A stretch of 16,205 nucleotides of DNA from an uncultured Saprospiraceae bacterium. GTDB lineage: Bacteria; Bacteroidota; Bacteroidia; Chitinophagales; Saprospiraceae. The DNA lies in NCBI GenBank assembly GCA_937864255.1, contig CALMIT010000895.1, positions 1 through 16,205 of the forward strand, read 5' to 3'. Of the stretch, positions 1-7,273 are shown in pieces. The first letter of the stretch is position 1; the number at the start of each line of letters is the position of its first letter. The notes under the pieces were generated by a model. It worked only from the letters and a program-made list of their open reading frames with translations, was not told the DNA's origin and searched no databases. The position numbers and the translations under genes are program-made.

Positions 1-1
1 G

Positions 2-514
2 GGCAATGGTTTTCTTTCCGAAAGTTGTGTGGAATGGGAAAAAGCAATTGCCGAGCCGGTAGTTGAGCAATTGCGTACAGTCTGGTTGAGAATCGGCATC
101 GTCCTTTCTGCAAAAGGCGGCGCGCTCGAAAAAATACTGATACCGGTCAGGTTTGGAATCGGCGGTTATTTTGGCGACGGCAGGCAGTGGTATTCGTGGA
201 TACACCTTGACGATCTTTGCCGGATGTTTATTTACGCGCTCGAAAATAAGGAGTTGGAAGGCGTTTTTAATGCAGTGGCCCCGGCTCCTGTCAGAAACAA
301 AGATTTGGTAATCGCAACAGGAACAGCGCTCGGAAAGTCGCTGCTTATGATTCCGGGACCCGAATTTGCCATGCGCTTGGCAATGGGCGAGATGGCAGAT
401 ACTATTTTCAGTAGTACGAGGGTGTCTGCCGATAAAATCCGGCAAACGGGATTTTCATTCAATTTTCCGGAATTATTGCCTGCTATTTCTGATTTGGTAA
501 AAAGAAAAATCTGA
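2..514 (+). CDS. TIGR01777-family NAD(P)-dependent epimerase, C-terminal part
   Basis: This is the 3' part of a gene that begins before the window. The frame is open from base 2, so the first internal ATG at 29 is not the start. About 170 residues remain. They match the C-terminal half of the SDR-type nucleoside-diphosphate-sugar epimerase family TIGR01777 (YfcH/SulA-like). There is a WEKA segment, then the substrate-side core with the WIHLDDL motif. The closing DUF1731-like region reads GEMAD, SSTRVSADKI, then a GF-F-FPELLPAI ending. The N-terminal Rossmann glycine motif lies outside the window. The biochemical role of this family is largely unassigned; an NAD(P)-dependent redox or epimerase activity is inferred from the fold. 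The gene is separated by 252 bp and a strong promoter from the ribosomal operon, so co-transcription is unlikely. Confidence 0.85.
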   Translation, partial: GNGFLSESCVEWEKAIAEPVVEQLRTVWLRIGIVLSAKGGALEKILIPVRFGIGGYFGDGRQWYSWIHLDDLCRMFIYALENKELEGVFNAVAPAPVRNKDLVIATGTALGKSLLMIPGPEFAMRLAMGEMADTIFSSTRVSADKIRQTGFSFNFPELLPAISDLVKRKI

Positions 515-647
515 AACCTGGTTTACCAGCCTTATCTCATCTTTTTCAAAAACTATGGAAAATGGTACAAAAACCAAAACGGAGCGAAATTTTTACTGTT
601 TTTCAATTAGTTATGAAAAAATTTTCTGATTTTTTTCATACGATCGT

Positions 648-677
648 TTGTTTTTGAAAGATAGAAAATTACCTTTG
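648..677 (+). promoter_or_regulatory. Promoter of the rplM-rpsI-rpsB-tsf operon
   Basis: A TTG (-33 element) at 648-650 is followed after 19 bp by TACCTTTG at 670-677, followed by C. This matches the Bacteroidota sigma-70-type consensus TTG / TAnnTTTG. Transcription would start near 684, giving a leader of about 80 nt before the GTG start of rplM. Confidence 0.65.
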
Positions 678-766
678 CAGCCGCTTTTTGAAAAGGTGAA
701 AAAATACCTGTCTGAAAGCACATTTCATTCATAGAAAAAGATTTTTCACACTTAAATCATCTAAAC

Positions 767-1210
767 GTGAATACACTGAGTTATAAAACAGTGTCGGTAA
801 AGAAGCCGGAGGTAGATCGCAAATGGTGGATCATTGATGCTGAGGGCGAAGTGGTCGGAAGATTATGCTCCAAAATTGCTCATATTTTGCGCGGCAAACA
901 CAAACCGAGTTTTACGCCTCACGTTGATTGCGGCGATTTTATCATCGTGGTCAATGTAGAAAAACTGCGTTTCACCGGCAAAAAATGGGATCAGAAAGAA
1001 TACCTCACTTATTCGGGTTATCCGGGCGGTCAGAAGCGCAAAACAGCGCAGGAAATTCTTGATAGCAAACCGGCGTATATTCTGGAGCAAGGCGTAAAAG
1101 GTATGCTGCCAAAGACAAAGCTGGGTCGGGCTATGTTCAAAAAACTTTTTGTTTATGAAGGCGCCGAGCATCCGCACCAGGCACAACAACCCGAAACTCC
1201 TAATTTCTAA
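767..1210 (+). CDS. rplM: 50S ribosomal protein L13 (uL13)
   Basis: Large-subunit ribosomal protein L13, 147 residues, close to the usual 142-150. It binds 23S rRNA early in assembly. Visible family features are the NTLSYKT start typical of Bacteroidota, WWIIDAEGEVVGRL, LRGKHKPSFTPHVDCGDF, the TYSGYPGG loop and KGMLPKTKLGR near the C-terminus. The start is GTG at 767. No in-frame ATG upstream fits, and the N-terminus from this codon aligns with the family. It is the first gene of the operon, 22 bp ahead of rpsI, its usual partner. The leader can form an 8-bp long-range stem that could be regulatory, but this is untested. Confidence 0.97.
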   Translation: MNTLSYKTVSVKKPEVDRKWWIIDAEGEVVGRLCSKIAHILRGKHKPSFTPHVDCGDFIIVVNVEKLRFTGKKWDQKEYLTYSGYPGGQKRKTAQEILDSKPAYILEQGVKGMLPKTKLGRAMFKKLFVYEGAEHPHQAQQPETPNF

Positions 1211-1232
1211 AAAATAAAATCCTCTTTTAAAT

Positions 1233-1619
1233 ATGGAAATGATTAATGCAGTAGGAAGAAGAAAGTCGGCGGTGGCCAGGGTTTACCTCATGAAAGGCGA
1301 CGGTAAAATCTCTGTCAACGGCAAAGACTATAAGGAGTACTTCCCACAAGTTCATGTTCAGGAAAAAATAACCGAGCCGTTTGAAACGATTCAGGCAGAC
1401 AAAATTTATGACCTGAAAGTCAATGTAGCGGGAGGTGGATTCAAAGGACAGGCAGAAGCAGTGCGTATGGCTGTTTCCCGTGCTTTGGTGAAGCTGAATG
1501 AAGATTTCCGCAAACCATTGAAATCCAAAAAACTGCTCACCCGCGACGCCAGAGAAGTGGAGCGTAAAAAATACGGCAAGCCTAAGGCACGTAAGAGCTT
1601 CCAGTTCAGCAAGCGTTAA
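1233..1619 (+). CDS. rpsI: 30S ribosomal protein S9 (uS9)
   Basis: Small-subunit protein S9, 128 residues, full length. The N-terminal NAVGRRKSAVARV and the glycine-rich VAVNV-type segment (here VNVAGGGFKGQAEAVR) are diagnostic. So is the basic tail ending in SKR, which in the ribosome reaches the P-site tRNA anticodon stem-loop. The tail is intact. Translation starts at ATG 1233 after an A-rich spacer with no real Shine-Dalgarno site, as is usual in this phylum. It is the second gene of the rplM-rpsI-rpsB-tsf operon, with 44 bp before rpsB and no terminator between. Confidence 0.97.
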   Translation: MEMINAVGRRKSAVARVYLMKGDGKISVNGKDYKEYFPQVHVQEKITEPFETIQADKIYDLKVNVAGGGFKGQAEAVRMAVSRALVKLNEDFRKPLKSKKLLTRDAREVERKKYGKPKARKSFQFSKR

Positions 1620-1663
1620 TTTTTCGGATTATTCATTTTCCTTAACTTTCAATTTTTAGAAAA

Positions 1664-2383
1664 ATGTCCAAACCAACATATAAAGACTTATTGGATGCCG
1701 GAGCACATTTCGGACACCTCAGGAAAAAGTGGAACCCTAAAATGGCTCCTTACATTTTCATGGAGCGCAAAGGTATCCACCTGATTGACCTCAACCGTAC
1801 GCTGGATTCTATGGAGCGCGCAGCAAATGCGATGCGTCTTATTGCCCGTTCCGGTAAAAAAATCCTCTTTGTCGCCACAAAAAAACAGGCGCGCGATGTG
1901 GTAAAAGGTGCAGCCGAGAGCGTGGGTATGCCCTTCGTAACGGAGCGCTGGCTGGGTGGTATGCTGACCAATTTTGCGACAATCCGCCGTTCGGTCAAAA
2001 AAATGCACAACATCGAAAAAATGTTGGGCGACGGTACTTTGACCAGCATCACCAAAAAAGAAAGACTGACCCTGGGGCGCGAGCATGAAAAATTGCAAAA
2101 AGTATTGGGCGGTATTGATAATATGACCAGACTGCCGGCAGCAATTTTTATCGTAGATATTTCTCACGAGCACATTGCGGTAGCAGAAGCACACAGATTG
2201 GGGCTTAAAACTTTCGGTATCGTAGATACCAATTCTGACCCTAATGAAGTGGATTATGCTATCCCCGCTAATGACGACGCCTCCAAATCGGTTGCGATCA
2301 TTACAAACTACCTGACCGAAGCTATTCGCCAGGGATTGGAAGAGCGCCAGACTCAGCGCACGGAGAAAGAAATGGCAGAGTAA
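1664..2383 (+). CDS. rpsB: 30S ribosomal protein S2 (uS2)
   Basis: Small-subunit protein S2, 239 residues, normal length for bacteria. Recognisable segments are LLDAGAHFGH near residue 10, KWNPKMAPYIF, the IHLIDLNRT block, the FVATKKQA stretch, ERWLGGMLTNF around residue 95 and PAAIFIVDISHE near 160. The GIVDTNSDPNEVDYAIPAND signature follows. S2 is added late in 30S assembly and helps recruit S1. The last 30 residues form a charged helical tail. It is followed after 81 bp by tsf, the near-universal rpsB-tsf pairing. In enterobacteria S2 represses this operon; no equivalent site could be identified here. Confidence 0.98.
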   Translation: MSKPTYKDLLDAGAHFGHLRKKWNPKMAPYIFMERKGIHLIDLNRTLDSMERAANAMRLIARSGKKILFVATKKQARDVVKGAAESVGMPFVTERWLGGMLTNFATIRRSVKKMHNIEKMLGDGTLTSITKKERLTLGREHEKLQKVLGGIDNMTRLPAAIFIVDISHEHIAVAEAHRLGLKTFGIVDTNSDPNEVDYAIPANDDASKSVAIITNYLTEAIRQGLEERQTQRTEKEMAE

Positions 2384-2464
2384 GCGTTGAGGGAAAACTT
2401 TTGAGTCAGAGAGGGGTTTTTATCCGCTTTCAATTATTTTCAAACTAACATAATTCTAAAAAAA

Positions 2465-3313
2465 ATGAGTTTTGTAATATCTGCAAGTGATGTAAAAAAG
2501 CTGCGTGATATGACCAACGCAGGCATGATGGATTGTAAAAAAGCGCTGGAAGAAGCGGAAGGTGATTTCGAAGGCGCTATCGAAATATTACGTAAAAAAG
2601 GACAAAAACTTTCTTTGAAAAGAGCTGACCGCGAAGCGAAAGAAGGAGTGGTTATCGCATTGACCTCCGGCAACAGAAATAATGGGGTAGTGGTGCGTTT
2701 GAGTTGCGAGACGGATTTTGTTGCAAAAGGAGAAGGCTTTATTGAACTCGCACAGTTTATTGCAGAGGCAGCTTTGAAAAATCTGCCTGCCGATACGGAT
2801 GCGTTGCTCAATCTTCCCTATGAAGGCGGCATCACCATCGGTGAGAAAATTACCGAGCAAATCGGCGTAATCGGCGAAAAACTTGAAGTTACTAACTACG
2901 CCAAAATCGAAACCAAAGCCGGCGAAGGGCAAGTGATTCCTTACATTCACATGGGTTACCGCGCAGGTGTTATCGTGGCGCTCAACATGGAAGGTCCGGA
3001 ATTTGTAGAAGCGGGTAAAAACGTAGCTATGCAAATTGCTGCAATGCGTCCGGTGGCTGTAGATAAAGACGACGTTGACCCGACTATCATCCAAAAAGAA
3101 ATAGAGATCGGCAAAGAAATAGCGCGCAACGAAGGCAAACCAGAAGATATGCTTGAAAAAATCGCGCAAGGGAAATTGAACAAGTTTTATAAAGAAAGCA
3201 CTTTGCTCAATCAGGAATATGTGAAAGAAAGCAAAATGTCTGTAAAAGAGTATTTGCAAAGTATGGATAAAAACCTGACGGTGACAGCTTTTCGACATGT
3301 AGAGCTTGGCTAA
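2465..3313 (+). CDS. tsf: Translation elongation factor Ts
   Basis: EF-Ts, the nucleotide-exchange factor that releases GDP from EF-Tu; 282 residues, normal length. The N-terminal UBA-like domain covers roughly residues 5-50 (VKKLRDMTNAGMMDCKKAL). It is followed by the core with the TDFVAK motif at 83-88, whose Asp-Phe pair wedges into the EF-Tu Mg/GDP site. The core beta-strand segment YIHMGYRAGVIVAL and a C-terminal helical module ending in TVTAFRHVELG complete the protein. It starts at ATG 2465 after an A-run. It is the last gene of the operon, with its stop codon immediately followed by a strong hairpin terminator. Confidence 0.98.
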   Translation: MSFVISASDVKKLRDMTNAGMMDCKKALEEAEGDFEGAIEILRKKGQKLSLKRADREAKEGVVIALTSGNRNNGVVVRLSCETDFVAKGEGFIELAQFIAEAALKNLPADTDALLNLPYEGGITIGEKITEQIGVIGEKLEVTNYAKIETKAGEGQVIPYIHMGYRAGVIVALNMEGPEFVEAGKNVAMQIAAMRPVAVDKDDVDPTIIQKEIEIGKEIARNEGKPEDMLEKIAQGKLNKFYKESTLLNQEYVKESKMSVKEYLQSMDKNLTVTAFRHVELG

Positions 3314-3314
3314 G

Positions 3315-3350
3315 AAAAAAAGGCGAATTATTTTTAATTCGCCTTTTTTT
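3315..3350 (+). terminator. Rho-independent terminator after tsf
   Basis: A perfect inverted repeat follows the tsf stop by one base. The left arm AGGCGAATTA is at 3321-3330, the loop TTTT at 3331-3334 and the right arm TAATTCGCCT at 3335-3344. Six A (3315-3320) mirror six T (3345-3350), so the arms extend to 16 bp. It could also work on the minus strand, but no minus-strand gene is nearby. Any pyrH transcript from upstream has to read through it. Confidence 0.9.
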
Positions 3351-3403
3351 ATGCCCTTTCGGGTCGGAGGATTAATTTCAAAAATCAAATTTTTCCAAAA
3401 CAA

Positions 3404-4117
3404 ATGAGTGCTATCAAATACAAAAGAGTTCTTTTAAAACTTAGCGGAGAAGCGCTAATGGGCAACAGCGAATATGGTATAGACCCCGACGTGCTTCGCC
3501 ATTATGCACATCAAATAAAAGAACTTTCGGATGATGGCATCGAAATCGCCGTGGTAATCGGCGGCGGTAATATTTATCGCGGCTTGCAGGCAAGCAAAGC
3601 GGGCTTTGACCGGGTGCAGGGTGATTATATGGGTATGCTCGCTACTGTCATCAACGGTATGGCGCTGCAAGGCGCACTTGAAGACATAGATGTAAAAACG
3701 CGCCTGATTACCGCCATTGAAATGAAGCAAATTGCAGAACCTTATATCCGTCGCCGCGCTATCAGACACCTTGAAAAAGGGCGCGTGGTGATATTTTCCG
3801 CAGGTACGGGAAGCCCTTATTTTACTACTGATTCGGCAGCGGCCTTGCGCGCCAACGAGATCAATGCAGATGTGATTTTGAAAGGCACAAGAGTGGATGG
3901 TATTTACACCGCAGACCCGCTGAAAGATCCTACCGCTACCAAATTCGATCACCTTTCATTTGCCAAAGTTATCAGCATGGGTTTGAGTGTGATGGATATG
4001 ACCGCCTTCACGCTTTGCCAGGAAAACAACCTCCCGATAATCGTATTTGATGTCAATAATCCTGAAAATCTCCGCCGCATTGTCAGAGGTGAAGCAGTGG
4101 GCACATTAGTAGATTAA
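3404..4117 (+). CDS. pyrH: Uridylate kinase (UMP kinase)
   Basis: Bacterial UMP kinase of the amino-acid-kinase fold; it phosphorylates UMP to UDP in pyrimidine nucleotide synthesis and acts as a hexamer in the cytoplasm. It has 237 residues, full length. Motifs in order are KLSGEAL (12-18), GGGN (53-56) for the phosphate loop, DYMGMLAT (74-81), GTGSPYFTTDSAAALRA (134-150) and KGTRVDGIYTADP (160-172). It lies 90 bp after tsf, beyond a terminator. I find no convincing TAnnTTTG promoter in the gap, so partial read-through is possible. The usual downstream partner frr (ribosome recycling factor) is absent; the next gene, comF, is convergent and overlaps by 4 bp. Confidence 0.97.
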   Translation: MSAIKYKRVLLKLSGEALMGNSEYGIDPDVLRHYAHQIKELSDDGIEIAVVIGGGNIYRGLQASKAGFDRVQGDYMGMLATVINGMALQGALEDIDVKTRLITAIEMKQIAEPYIRRRAIRHLEKGRVVIFSAGTGSPYFTTDSAAALRANEINADVILKGTRVDGIYTADPLKDPTATKFDHLSFAKVISMGLSVMDMTAFTLCQENNLPIIVFDVNNPENLRRIVRGEAVGTLVD

Positions 4118-4821
4118 TGTTGAGCAAAGGCGATTGTCGCCATACTTATTTTTGTGCCGGATAGTTCCAATACAGGTATGGCGCAGGCCTCTAATGTAGC
4201 GCCGGTTGTCAGCACGTCGTCCACTATCAATACATGTTTGTTGCGAAGTAAATCGGGTTTGGTAACTTCAAAAATCGTCTCCACATTTTCAAGCCGGTCA
4301 ATTATTCCTTTTTTTGTCTGTGACTCCGAGTGTAGTTTTCTGCCCAGCACTTTATCCAGCCAGGGGCGTTTGAAAGTTTCGGATAAGCCCTGCGCAAAAA
4401 CAGAACTCTGGTTATAACCTCTGAGCTTTTCTTTACGCGGATGCAAGGGCACGGGCAAAATGAGGTCAACAGTCTGAAAAAACGGAGATTCGGAGAGCTG
4501 ACTGCCATAAAGTTCGCCCAGTTTGATGCCTATTTCCGGGCGGCTATCATATTTTAGGCGGTGAATGATTTTTTGCGTAAGCCCGCCTTTTTTAAAAAAA
4601 TAAAAAGAGGCGCCAGATACCAGCGGCAACCTGCCCCAAAATTTTTCTGTAAAAGGATTGGTTTTTTCCAGATGAAAGCCTGTTTTGGGCAATCGGTAGT
4701 GACACATCACGCAGATATGCGCCTCAAACGGAGGCATATTTTTCCCGCAAACAAGACAAAGTTTCGGATAAAAAAGGCCGACAAAATCGGCGAAGATTTG
4801 AAAGGTGGCTGAAGTTTTCAT
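4114..4821 (-). CDS. comF: ComF family phosphoribosyltransferase-like protein
   Basis: 235-residue member of the ComF/GntX family. The N-terminus has a zinc-ribbon-like set of cysteines (C22, C25, C37, C40). The C-terminal type I phosphoribosyltransferase domain has LPVPLHPRKEKLRGYNQS (around 122-139) and the PRPP-binding loop VLIVDDVLTTGAT (197-209). In naturally transformable Firmicutes and Haemophilus, ComF is needed for uptake of single-stranded DNA into the cytoplasm. In other lineages the role is less clear, and no other competence gene is in this window. Its stop codon overlaps the pyrH stop (shared TTAA, 4114-4117). A TAACTTTG box lies 25 bp upstream of the start. Confidence 0.9.
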   Translation of the reverse strand: MKTSATFQIFADFVGLFYPKLCLVCGKNMPPFEAHICVMCHYRLPKTGFHLEKTNPFTEKFWGRLPLVSGASFYFFKKGGLTQKIIHRLKYDSRPEIGIKLGELYGSQLSESPFFQTVDLILPVPLHPRKEKLRGYNQSSVFAQGLSETFKRPWLDKVLGRKLHSESQTKKGIIDRLENVETIFEVTKPDLLRNKHVLIVDDVLTTGATLEACAIPVLELSGTKISMATIAFAQH

Positions 4822-4845
4822 GATTTAGTTTTTCAAATAAGCACC

Positions 4846-4876
4846 CAAAGTTACTTAAATGCAGATTCTTTCAGAA
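4846..4876 (-). promoter_or_regulatory. Possible comF promoter
   Basis: On the minus strand TAACTTTG (plus-strand CAAAGTTA, 4846-4853) lies 24 bp upstream of the comF ATG. A TTC, one mismatch from the TTG -33 element, lies 20 bp further upstream. The -7 box is a good match to the Bacteroidota form; the -33 box is weak. Confidence 0.4.
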
Positions 4877-4925
4877 CCATAAGTTTTTTTAATTTTGAAA
4901 TAATGCAAATAAAATTAAAAAAATG

Positions 4926-4964
4926 TTGCAATTTTATCCGCGCAAAACCATTTGATAATCAAAT
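4926..4964 (+). promoter_or_regulatory. Weak promoter with palindrome upstream of the SPOR-domain gene
   Basis: TTG at 4926-4928 and a degenerate -7 box ACCATTTG at 4947-4954 are 18 bp apart. The 3' half of the -7 box overlaps a perfect 7+1+7 palindrome, ATTTGAT-A-ATCAAAT (4950-4964). The arrangement could be a promoter with an operator, but the -7 box lacks the conserved TA, so this is tentative. Confidence 0.25.
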
Positions 4965-4994
4965 ATTTATCTTAAAATTCAAAAGCTGATTATT

Positions 4995-5609
4995 ATGTCC
5001 AGACTGGATTATTTTACCCTCGCCGTCGTTGCTATCTGTATTTTAGCTATTGGATTTTTACTTTACAAAACCTCCGATTTGCTAAGCGACAAAACTGAAA
5101 AAGATCCGAAAGAAGAAGTGATGGACGCTTTAAAAGAGATGGGTATAGAGGAAGATACGGCTTACACAGAGCCGGTTGTTGAAGATGATGTAAATGGTGA
5201 AAATAAAATTGACGAGGAGCAGGTGACGACCGCTTCGAAAGATAATGCAACAAAAGAAGAAGTGGACTATTCGGAAAACACAAGTGCGGCTTCCAAACCT
5301 GCATCTGAAAAAATTCAAAAAACGGAAACAGCACCTGTCAAGCCTGCTGCTCCTGCGGCCGCTACTTCCAAAGGCGAGTTTTTGGTAGTTGCCGGCTCAT
5401 TTAAACTTCGCCACAATGCGGAAAATGAAGCCAAACGTCTTCAAAAAATGGGCTACACAAATGCCAGCGTAGAAACTTTCAATAAAGGCGCTTTGGCAAC
5501 TTTAGTCGTAGATCGTTTTGCCAATGATAAAGACGCTGCGTCGTTGGTAAGCGAGTTAAAAAATAAAAACATCCCGAGCTACGTCCACAGAAAGCGCGAA
5601 GGGGAATAA
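4995..5609 (+). CDS. SPOR-domain membrane-anchored protein
   Basis: 204-residue protein with three visible parts. Residues 7-25 form one hydrophobic transmembrane helix, with few charges before it and a charged stretch after it. Residues about 30-125 are a low-complexity acidic linker rich in E, K, T, A and P. Residues about 127-202 form a SPOR domain (EFLVVAGSF, a central AENEAKRLQKMGY helix, and VVDRFANDKDAASLV). SPOR domains bind glycan strands stripped of stem peptides at the division septum. The topology (short cytoplasmic N-terminus, linker, envelope-side SPOR domain) resembles FtsN-type proteins, but it lacks recognisable FtsN motifs, so no symbol is given. It converges on the nitrilase gene with 3 bp between stop codons. 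Confidence 0.85.
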   Translation: MSRLDYFTLAVVAICILAIGFLLYKTSDLLSDKTEKDPKEEVMDALKEMGIEEDTAYTEPVVEDDVNGENKIDEEQVTTASKDNATKEEVDYSENTSAASKPASEKIQKTETAPVKPAAPAAATSKGEFLVVAGSFKLRHNAENEAKRLQKMGYTNASVETFNKGALATLVVDRFANDKDAASLVSELKNKNIPSYVHRKREGE

Positions 5610-5612
5610 TCG

Positions 5613-6383
5613 TTAAGCAGAAATTATCGAAAAATCATCCCGGTCATTTAAAAACGGCAGTTTTTGACGAAAGTCCAAAAGCCCTTCCTTTTCGAGTGTT
5701 ATTGTAAAAACATCTTCCACCTCGGCGGCTTTATACAAAGTGTTGCCCGCGAAATCTGTGATACATGAATTTCCGGAATATTCATTTCCAACCGCATCAT
5801 TTCCGACGCGATTCACGCCTATCGTAAAGCATTGATTTTCAATAGCTCTGGCAGTTAGTAAAGTATTCCAGGCTTGGATGCGCGGGCGGGGCCAATTGGC
5901 CACGTAAATCAAAACATCAAAAGCAGTATCATTTCTGCTCCACACAGGAAACCTCAGATCATAACAAATAAGCGGGCAGATTTTCCAGCCTTTCCATTCT
6001 ACTTCCAGTCGTTTTTTGCCGGGGGTGTAAAATTTGTCTTCTCCGGCGAGTGAAAAAAGATGCCGCTTATTATAAACATGAAAATTGCCATCGGGCTGCA
6101 CCCAGATCAGGCGATTGTAGTAATTTCCGTTTTCAACAGCGATGAAGCTGCCGGTAATAACAGCATTTTTTTCGCTTGCCATAAATTGCAGCCATTTTAC
6201 AGTTGTTCCGTTCATTTGCTCTGCCAGTTTTTCTGAATTCATCGAAAAACCGGAAGAAAACATTTCAGGCAGGATGATCAAATCCGTCTCTCGAAGCGGA
6301 GCCAGCAATGTTTCAAGGTGTCTGAAATTGGCTTCACGATCCTCCCAAAACAACTGAGCCTGGACGGTAGTAATACGGAGCAT
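5613..6383 (-). CDS. Nitrilase-superfamily omega-amidase (YafV/Nit2-like)
   Basis: Carbon-nitrogen hydrolase of 256 residues, the same size as E. coli YafV. The Glu-Lys-Cys triad is visible: E40 in LPEMFSSGFSM, K106 in YNKRHLF and C140 in CYDLRFPVWSRN. The FSSGFSM segment and the FPVWSRN sequence after the cysteine point to the omega-amidase branch. These enzymes hydrolyse alpha-ketoglutaramate or alpha-ketosuccinamate to the keto acid and ammonia, a metabolite-repair role. I chose ATG at 6383. The longer frame starts with TTG at 6416, which lies inside the rplY terminator stem and over a -7 promoter box, and it would add 11 non-homologous residues. The start at MLRITTVQAQLFWED fits the family. 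Confidence 0.9.
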   Translation of the reverse strand: MLRITTVQAQLFWEDREANFRHLETLLAPLRETDLIILPEMFSSGFSMNSEKLAEQMNGTTVKWLQFMASEKNAVITGSFIAVENGNYYNRLIWVQPDGNFHVYNKRHLFSLAGEDKFYTPGKKRLEVEWKGWKICPLICYDLRFPVWSRNDTAFDVLIYVANWPRPRIQAWNTLLTARAIENQCFTIGVNRVGNDAVGNEYSGNSCITDFAGNTLYKAAEVEDVFTITLEKEGLLDFRQKLPFLNDRDDFSIISA

Positions 6384-6400
6384 TTGAAATAATTGAAATG

Positions 6401-6442
6401 AAAAAAGGAGATGCAAAGATAAACTTCCTGCATCCCCTTTTT
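6401..6442 (-). terminator. Terminator after rplY, with a promoter box in its loop
   Basis: On the minus strand the arms GGGGATGCA (plus 6429-6437) and TGCATCTCC (plus 6407-6415) pair over 9 bp with one G-U. They are followed by six T (plus 6401-6406) and preceded by five A. It lies 31 bp after the rplY stop. The loop and 3' arm contain TATCTTTG (plus 6414-6421), a perfect -7 promoter box for the downstream nitrilase gene. Confidence 0.8.
6414..6421 (-). promoter_or_regulatory. Possible -7 element for the nitrilase gene
   Basis: TATCTTTG followed by C on the minus strand (plus CAAAGATA) matches TAnnTTTG exactly. It would start transcription about 22 nt upstream of the ATG at 6383. No clear TTG -33 element is found at the right distance. 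The box overlaps the rplY terminator. Confidence 0.45.
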
Positions 6443-6468
6443 GAGAGAACTTATGATAAGAATATTTT

Positions 6469-7056
6469 TTACTTGCCTGATTTTTCCGCTGCTGCTGCGG
6501 CGCTCCGCAGTGCTCTTGGAATTTCGATCATACCGACCGGAATACTCGGTGAATTCATTATTTCGATACCTTCGTTCGATTTAATTTCACGCACACGGAT
6601 GGACTGACCTAATTCCAAACCGGAAATATCGGCTACTACTTCATCTACCATGTCTTCAGGAGTAGCTTTGACTTTTATACGACGCACAAGCTGGATTAAT
6701 TTTCCTCCGGCTTTTACGCCCGGTGAAGCGCCGACGAATCTTAAAGGAACTTCAACTTTTATTTTTTGTCCCGGTAAAAGTTTCAAAAAATCAACGTGAA
6801 CAATCGCGTCAGTCACCGGATGAAATTGTACCGCTTTAAGAATGCACCGATGCGTTGCGCCTTCTACGCTGATATTAGCTACTTTAAAATCAGGCGAATA
6901 AATCAGATCGCGCAATTCGAGTGGTGTGGTACTGAAATGGACGACGCCTTCCGAACTATACAACACGCAGGGCACAGAGCCTTCGTTTCTTATTACTTTT
7001 GCTCCCGTTTTTCCCAAGTTTGGGCGTGCGCTGCCGTTGACTACTATAGACTCCAT
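6469..7056 (-). CDS. rplY: 50S ribosomal protein L25 (bL25, CTC/TL5 form)
   Basis: 195-residue long-form L25 (general stress protein CTC/TL5 type), which binds 5S rRNA. Residues about 1-90 form the 5S-binding L25 domain, with RPNLGKTGAKVIRNEGSVPCVLY near the start and LKAVQFHPVTDAIVHVDFL around 73-91. Residues about 95-180 are the C-terminal beta domain (VEVPLRFVGASPGVKAGG, VDEVVADISGLELGQSIRV). The tail is Ala/Ser/Lys-rich. The length fits the two-domain form, not the short E. coli form. In many Bacteroidota prs lies just upstream; here the upstream neighbour is a divergent tRNA-Val gene. A -7 box TACCTTTG lies about 46 bp before the start. Confidence 0.95.
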   Translation of the reverse strand: MESIVVNGSARPNLGKTGAKVIRNEGSVPCVLYSSEGVVHFSTTPLELRDLIYSPDFKVANISVEGATHRCILKAVQFHPVTDAIVHVDFLKLLPGQKIKVEVPLRFVGASPGVKAGGKLIQLVRRIKVKATPEDMVDEVVADISGLELGQSIRVREIKSNEGIEIMNSPSIPVGMIEIPRALRSAAAAAEKSGK

Positions 7057-7102
7057 TTTGACAATATTTTCTACTTAAAATGATGGTTTCTAAAAAGGCT
7101 CG

Positions 7103-7110
7103 CAAAGGTA
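7103..7110 (-). promoter_or_regulatory. -7 promoter element for rplY
   Basis: The minus strand has TACCTTTG followed by C (plus CAAAGGTA), the same box as in the rplM promoter, 46 bp upstream of the rplY ATG. No clear TTG lies at the -33 position. Instead a perfect palindrome CATTTT-G-AAAATG (7131-7143) begins where the -33 element should be. Confidence 0.45.
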
Positions 7111-7207
7111 AATTATTTATTTTAGAATTTCATTTTGAAAATGGGGCATTTTCTCAAAAAAAATGAAAAAAGAGGTATAAATATTTTTCAAAAAAAATTG
7201 GAAAGGC

Positions 7208-7238
7208 TTGCACCACCCAAACCGGTCACATATATTTG
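7208..7238 (+). promoter_or_regulatory. Promoter of the tRNA-Val gene
   Basis: TTG (7208-7210) and TATATTTG followed by C (7231-7238) are separated by 20 bp, a full match to the Bacteroidota promoter form. Start of transcription would be near 7245, about 28 nt before the mature tRNA. Confidence 0.7.
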
Positions 7239-7273
7239 CGTCCGCTTTTGACAAAAGGTTCAAAACAAAACGA

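Noticed and set aside
520..535. CTGG/CCAG hairpin just after the epimerase gene as a terminator
   Set aside because: It has only a 4-bp stem and no T-run directly behind it.
6384..6416. TTG start giving an 11-residue longer nitrilase
   Set aside because: The start lies inside the terminator stem and on the promoter box, and the extra residues do not fit the family.
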